This document shows positions 9,400 through 10,073 of a stretch of 10,073 nt of DNA, in pieces (the stretch's first letter is position 1; each line of letters starts with the position of its first letter). Origin of the DNA: Conidiobolus incongruus B7586. Taxonomy: Eukaryota > Entomophthoromycota > Entomophthoromycetes > Entomophthorales > Conidiobolaceae. The stretch is taken from positions 1-10,073 of the forward strand of contig JNEM01007141.1 in the NCBI GenBank assembly GCA_000697335.1. The letters are read 5' to 3'. The translations under genes were made by a program, and so were the position numbers. A model generated the notes under the pieces. The model did no database searches. It was not told the origin of the DNA and saw nothing but the letters and a program-made list of their open reading frames with translations.

Positions 9400-9719
9400 A
9401 TGATTAATGGAAAAAAATATAATAAAACTTCAGAAAAAATTATTCATCATTTATTAAGAATAAAATATAATAAAAAGTATAAACCTATAAGTAATATTAG
9501 AAACAAATACATTAAATTCAGAATTATTGATAATAAACTATTCAAAGTCAAAAAATCTAAAAAAAGTATTATATATAAGTGAGTACCAATTACTAAAGAA
9601 TATTTTAATATTATTAAAGCAGCTTACAATAATTTAAAACATTTCATAACAATAGCTACATTAGAAAAAGTTATATCAAATTACTACTAGCTTAACTTTA
9701 TAAATAATATTAGATCTTA
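9400..9719 (+). pseudogene. integrase N-terminal part (fossil), cut by mariner
   Basis: Integrase inserts the element's DNA into the host genome. Only the N-terminal part is here. A Lys-rich lead is followed by KFRIIDNKLFKV (family FxxxdgLLyr), a VPITKEYF segment (family lvVPxxlr), a His near 9640 and the LEKVISNYY helix, which match the zinc-binding N-terminal region of gypsy integrases. The coding similarity stops at about 9719, where the inverted repeat of mariner copy 3 begins, so the catalytic core should resume past the far end of that mariner, outside the window. The region is broken. Confidence 0.68.
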
Positions 9720-9760
9720 TATTATTACCATAGAATTGAAGAAATGGGAAATTTTTTAAT
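9720..9760 (+). repeat. 5' terminal inverted repeat of mariner copy 3
   Basis: The sequence TATTATTACCATAGAATTGA and following GAAATGGGAAATTTTTT aligns with the reverse complement of 692-732 at about 20 of the first 28 positions. It aligns with the reverse complement of 2866-2903 with an identical nine-base tip, TATTATTAC. The alignment was done by eye, so the inner boundary is approximate. Confidence 0.62.
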
Positions 9761-9839
9761 TTCTGATTTTTCAAATGTATTATTAGTTTCAAATAAGCAA
9801 ATATATTCAAAACAAATAGGAAAATAAATAGTTTTGAAT

Positions 9840-9861
9840 TATATATATATATATATATATA
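9840..9861 (+). repeat. (TA)11 microsatellite
   Basis: A perfect dinucleotide tract of 22 bases lies in the leader of mariner copy 3, between its inverted repeat and the transposase start. Such tracts expand by slippage and are common in AT-rich DNA. It is the only long perfect dinucleotide run in the window. Confidence 0.95.
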
Positions 9862-9915
9862 ATAATTTTTTTAATTAAAAAATGAATTTTTTAAAATTAG
9901 TTGTTTAATTTAATC

Positions 9916-10073
9916 ATGCTTAAACCAAATAGTAACTATCAAAAGTCTTTTATTTTAGTATTAGTAAAACTTAACCACAAACCCTCTAAAATCATTCAAA
10001 ATTTACAAACAGCTTTTGGTAATAAAGCATTATCTAAATCAACAATTTATTGCTAGGTAAATTACTTTAAGAG
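9916..10073 (+). pseudogene. mariner transposase N-terminus, partial and broken
   Basis: The frame starts at ATG 9916 (MLKPNSNYQKSFILV) and reads 52 codons to the window edge. Residues 18-45 (KLNHKPSKI, LQTAFGNKALSKSTIY) match the first helix-turn-helix of mariner transposases, where the family shows NIxxxFGxxAxSxxTVxxW and a following Phe-Lys/Arg. This domain binds the element's inverted repeats. TAG at 10054-10056 lies exactly where the family has its conserved Trp, as a G to A change in TGG would give. The orientation and leader length agree with the inverted repeat at 9720. The catalytic core would lie past the edge. Confidence 0.72.

Larger units (their letters stand above)
4419..9719 (+). 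mobile_element. Ty3/gypsy-like LTR retrotransposon fossil with dUTPase domain
   Basis: The element has a putative 5' LTR (4419 to about 5180) and an internal body in the order gag, spacer, dUTPase, protease-like, reverse transcriptase, RNase H, integrase start. The RT-RNase H-integrase order is that of the Ty3/gypsy group. The body ends at 9719, where a mariner inverted repeat begins, so the rest of integrase and a 3' LTR are not in the window. The body is broken, with several dozen interruptions, and cannot be expressed as a working polyprotein. It is an old insertion, older than the mariner inside it. Its body has no CpG visible by eye, unlike the LTR. Family assignment is firm from the RT and RNase H motifs; finer lineage is not resolved. 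Confidence 0.82.
9720..10073 (+). mobile_element. mariner-type transposon, copy 3 (5' part)
   Basis: This is the 5' end of a third mariner, running off the right edge. It begins TATTATTACC, the inverse of the 3' ends at 732 and 2903, and reaches the transposase start 196 bases later, a normal leader length for mariners. It sits inside the integrase region of the LTR retroelement, so it is a nested insertion. TA dinucleotides (9719-9722) at the junction fit mariner target choice, although the surrounding AT-richness makes this weak. No CpG is present. Confidence 0.72.

Noticed and set aside
5181-9719. Ciliate-type code (TAA/TAG read as Gln) as the explanation for the interrupted frames
   Set aside because: The mariner fossils in the same window argue for the standard code: Gln is CAA/CAG in the open C-terminal block, TAA at 631 is a natural end, and TAG sits at conserved Trp positions. 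It is not formally excluded without host genes, so it also appears as a check under findings.
9840-9861. TA tract as a mariner target hotspot
   Set aside because: It lies inside the leader of mariner copy 3, downstream of its inverted repeat, so it is not the insertion site.

Overview
The window is very AT-rich eukaryotic DNA (about 20-25% G+C in lines I counted) made almost entirely of transposable-element fossils. I see no intact host gene, tRNA, rRNA or CRISPR array. The mix of degenerate mariner copies, a Ty3/gypsy-type LTR retrotransposon with a built-in dUTPase domain, and extreme AT content would fit an AT-rich, repeat-laden genome such as that of an arbuscular mycorrhizal fungus (Glomeromycotina). 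That placement is an impression from general character, not from a marker gene; a ciliate or another AT-rich protist is not excluded.

Layout, left to right. Bases 1-732 are the 3' part of a mariner-type DNA transposon: the catalytic core, the C-terminus of the transposase and the 3' terminal inverted repeat. Bases 733 to about 2450 hold nothing I can identify. Bases 2455-2903 are a second, more worn copy of the same 3' end. Bases 2904-3425 are again featureless. Bases 3426-4410 read like a badly decayed coding region of unknown origin. At 4419 the composition changes abruptly: a G+C- and CpG-rich block opens with TGTCAC and runs to about 5180. It looks like a 5' LTR, with a TATA box and a polyadenylation signal. 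Behind it lies a broken Ty3/gypsy-like body (gag, dUTPase, protease-like, reverse transcriptase, RNase H, start of integrase). At 9720 the integrase region is cut by the 5' inverted repeat of a third mariner copy, whose transposase N-terminus begins at 9916 and runs off the right edge.

The order of events can be read from the nesting. The retroelement landed first, next to or inside the unknown remnant. A mariner later jumped into its integrase region, so the rest of integrase and any 3' LTR should lie beyond the window. Two global signals stand out. CpG is absent by eye from 5181-10073 and from 1-740, while 17 CpG fall in the first 300 bases of the LTR. In the mariner fossils, in-frame stops sit where Trp or Arg is usual in the family, which points to transition-type decay (C to T and G to A) rather than to a reassigned genetic code.
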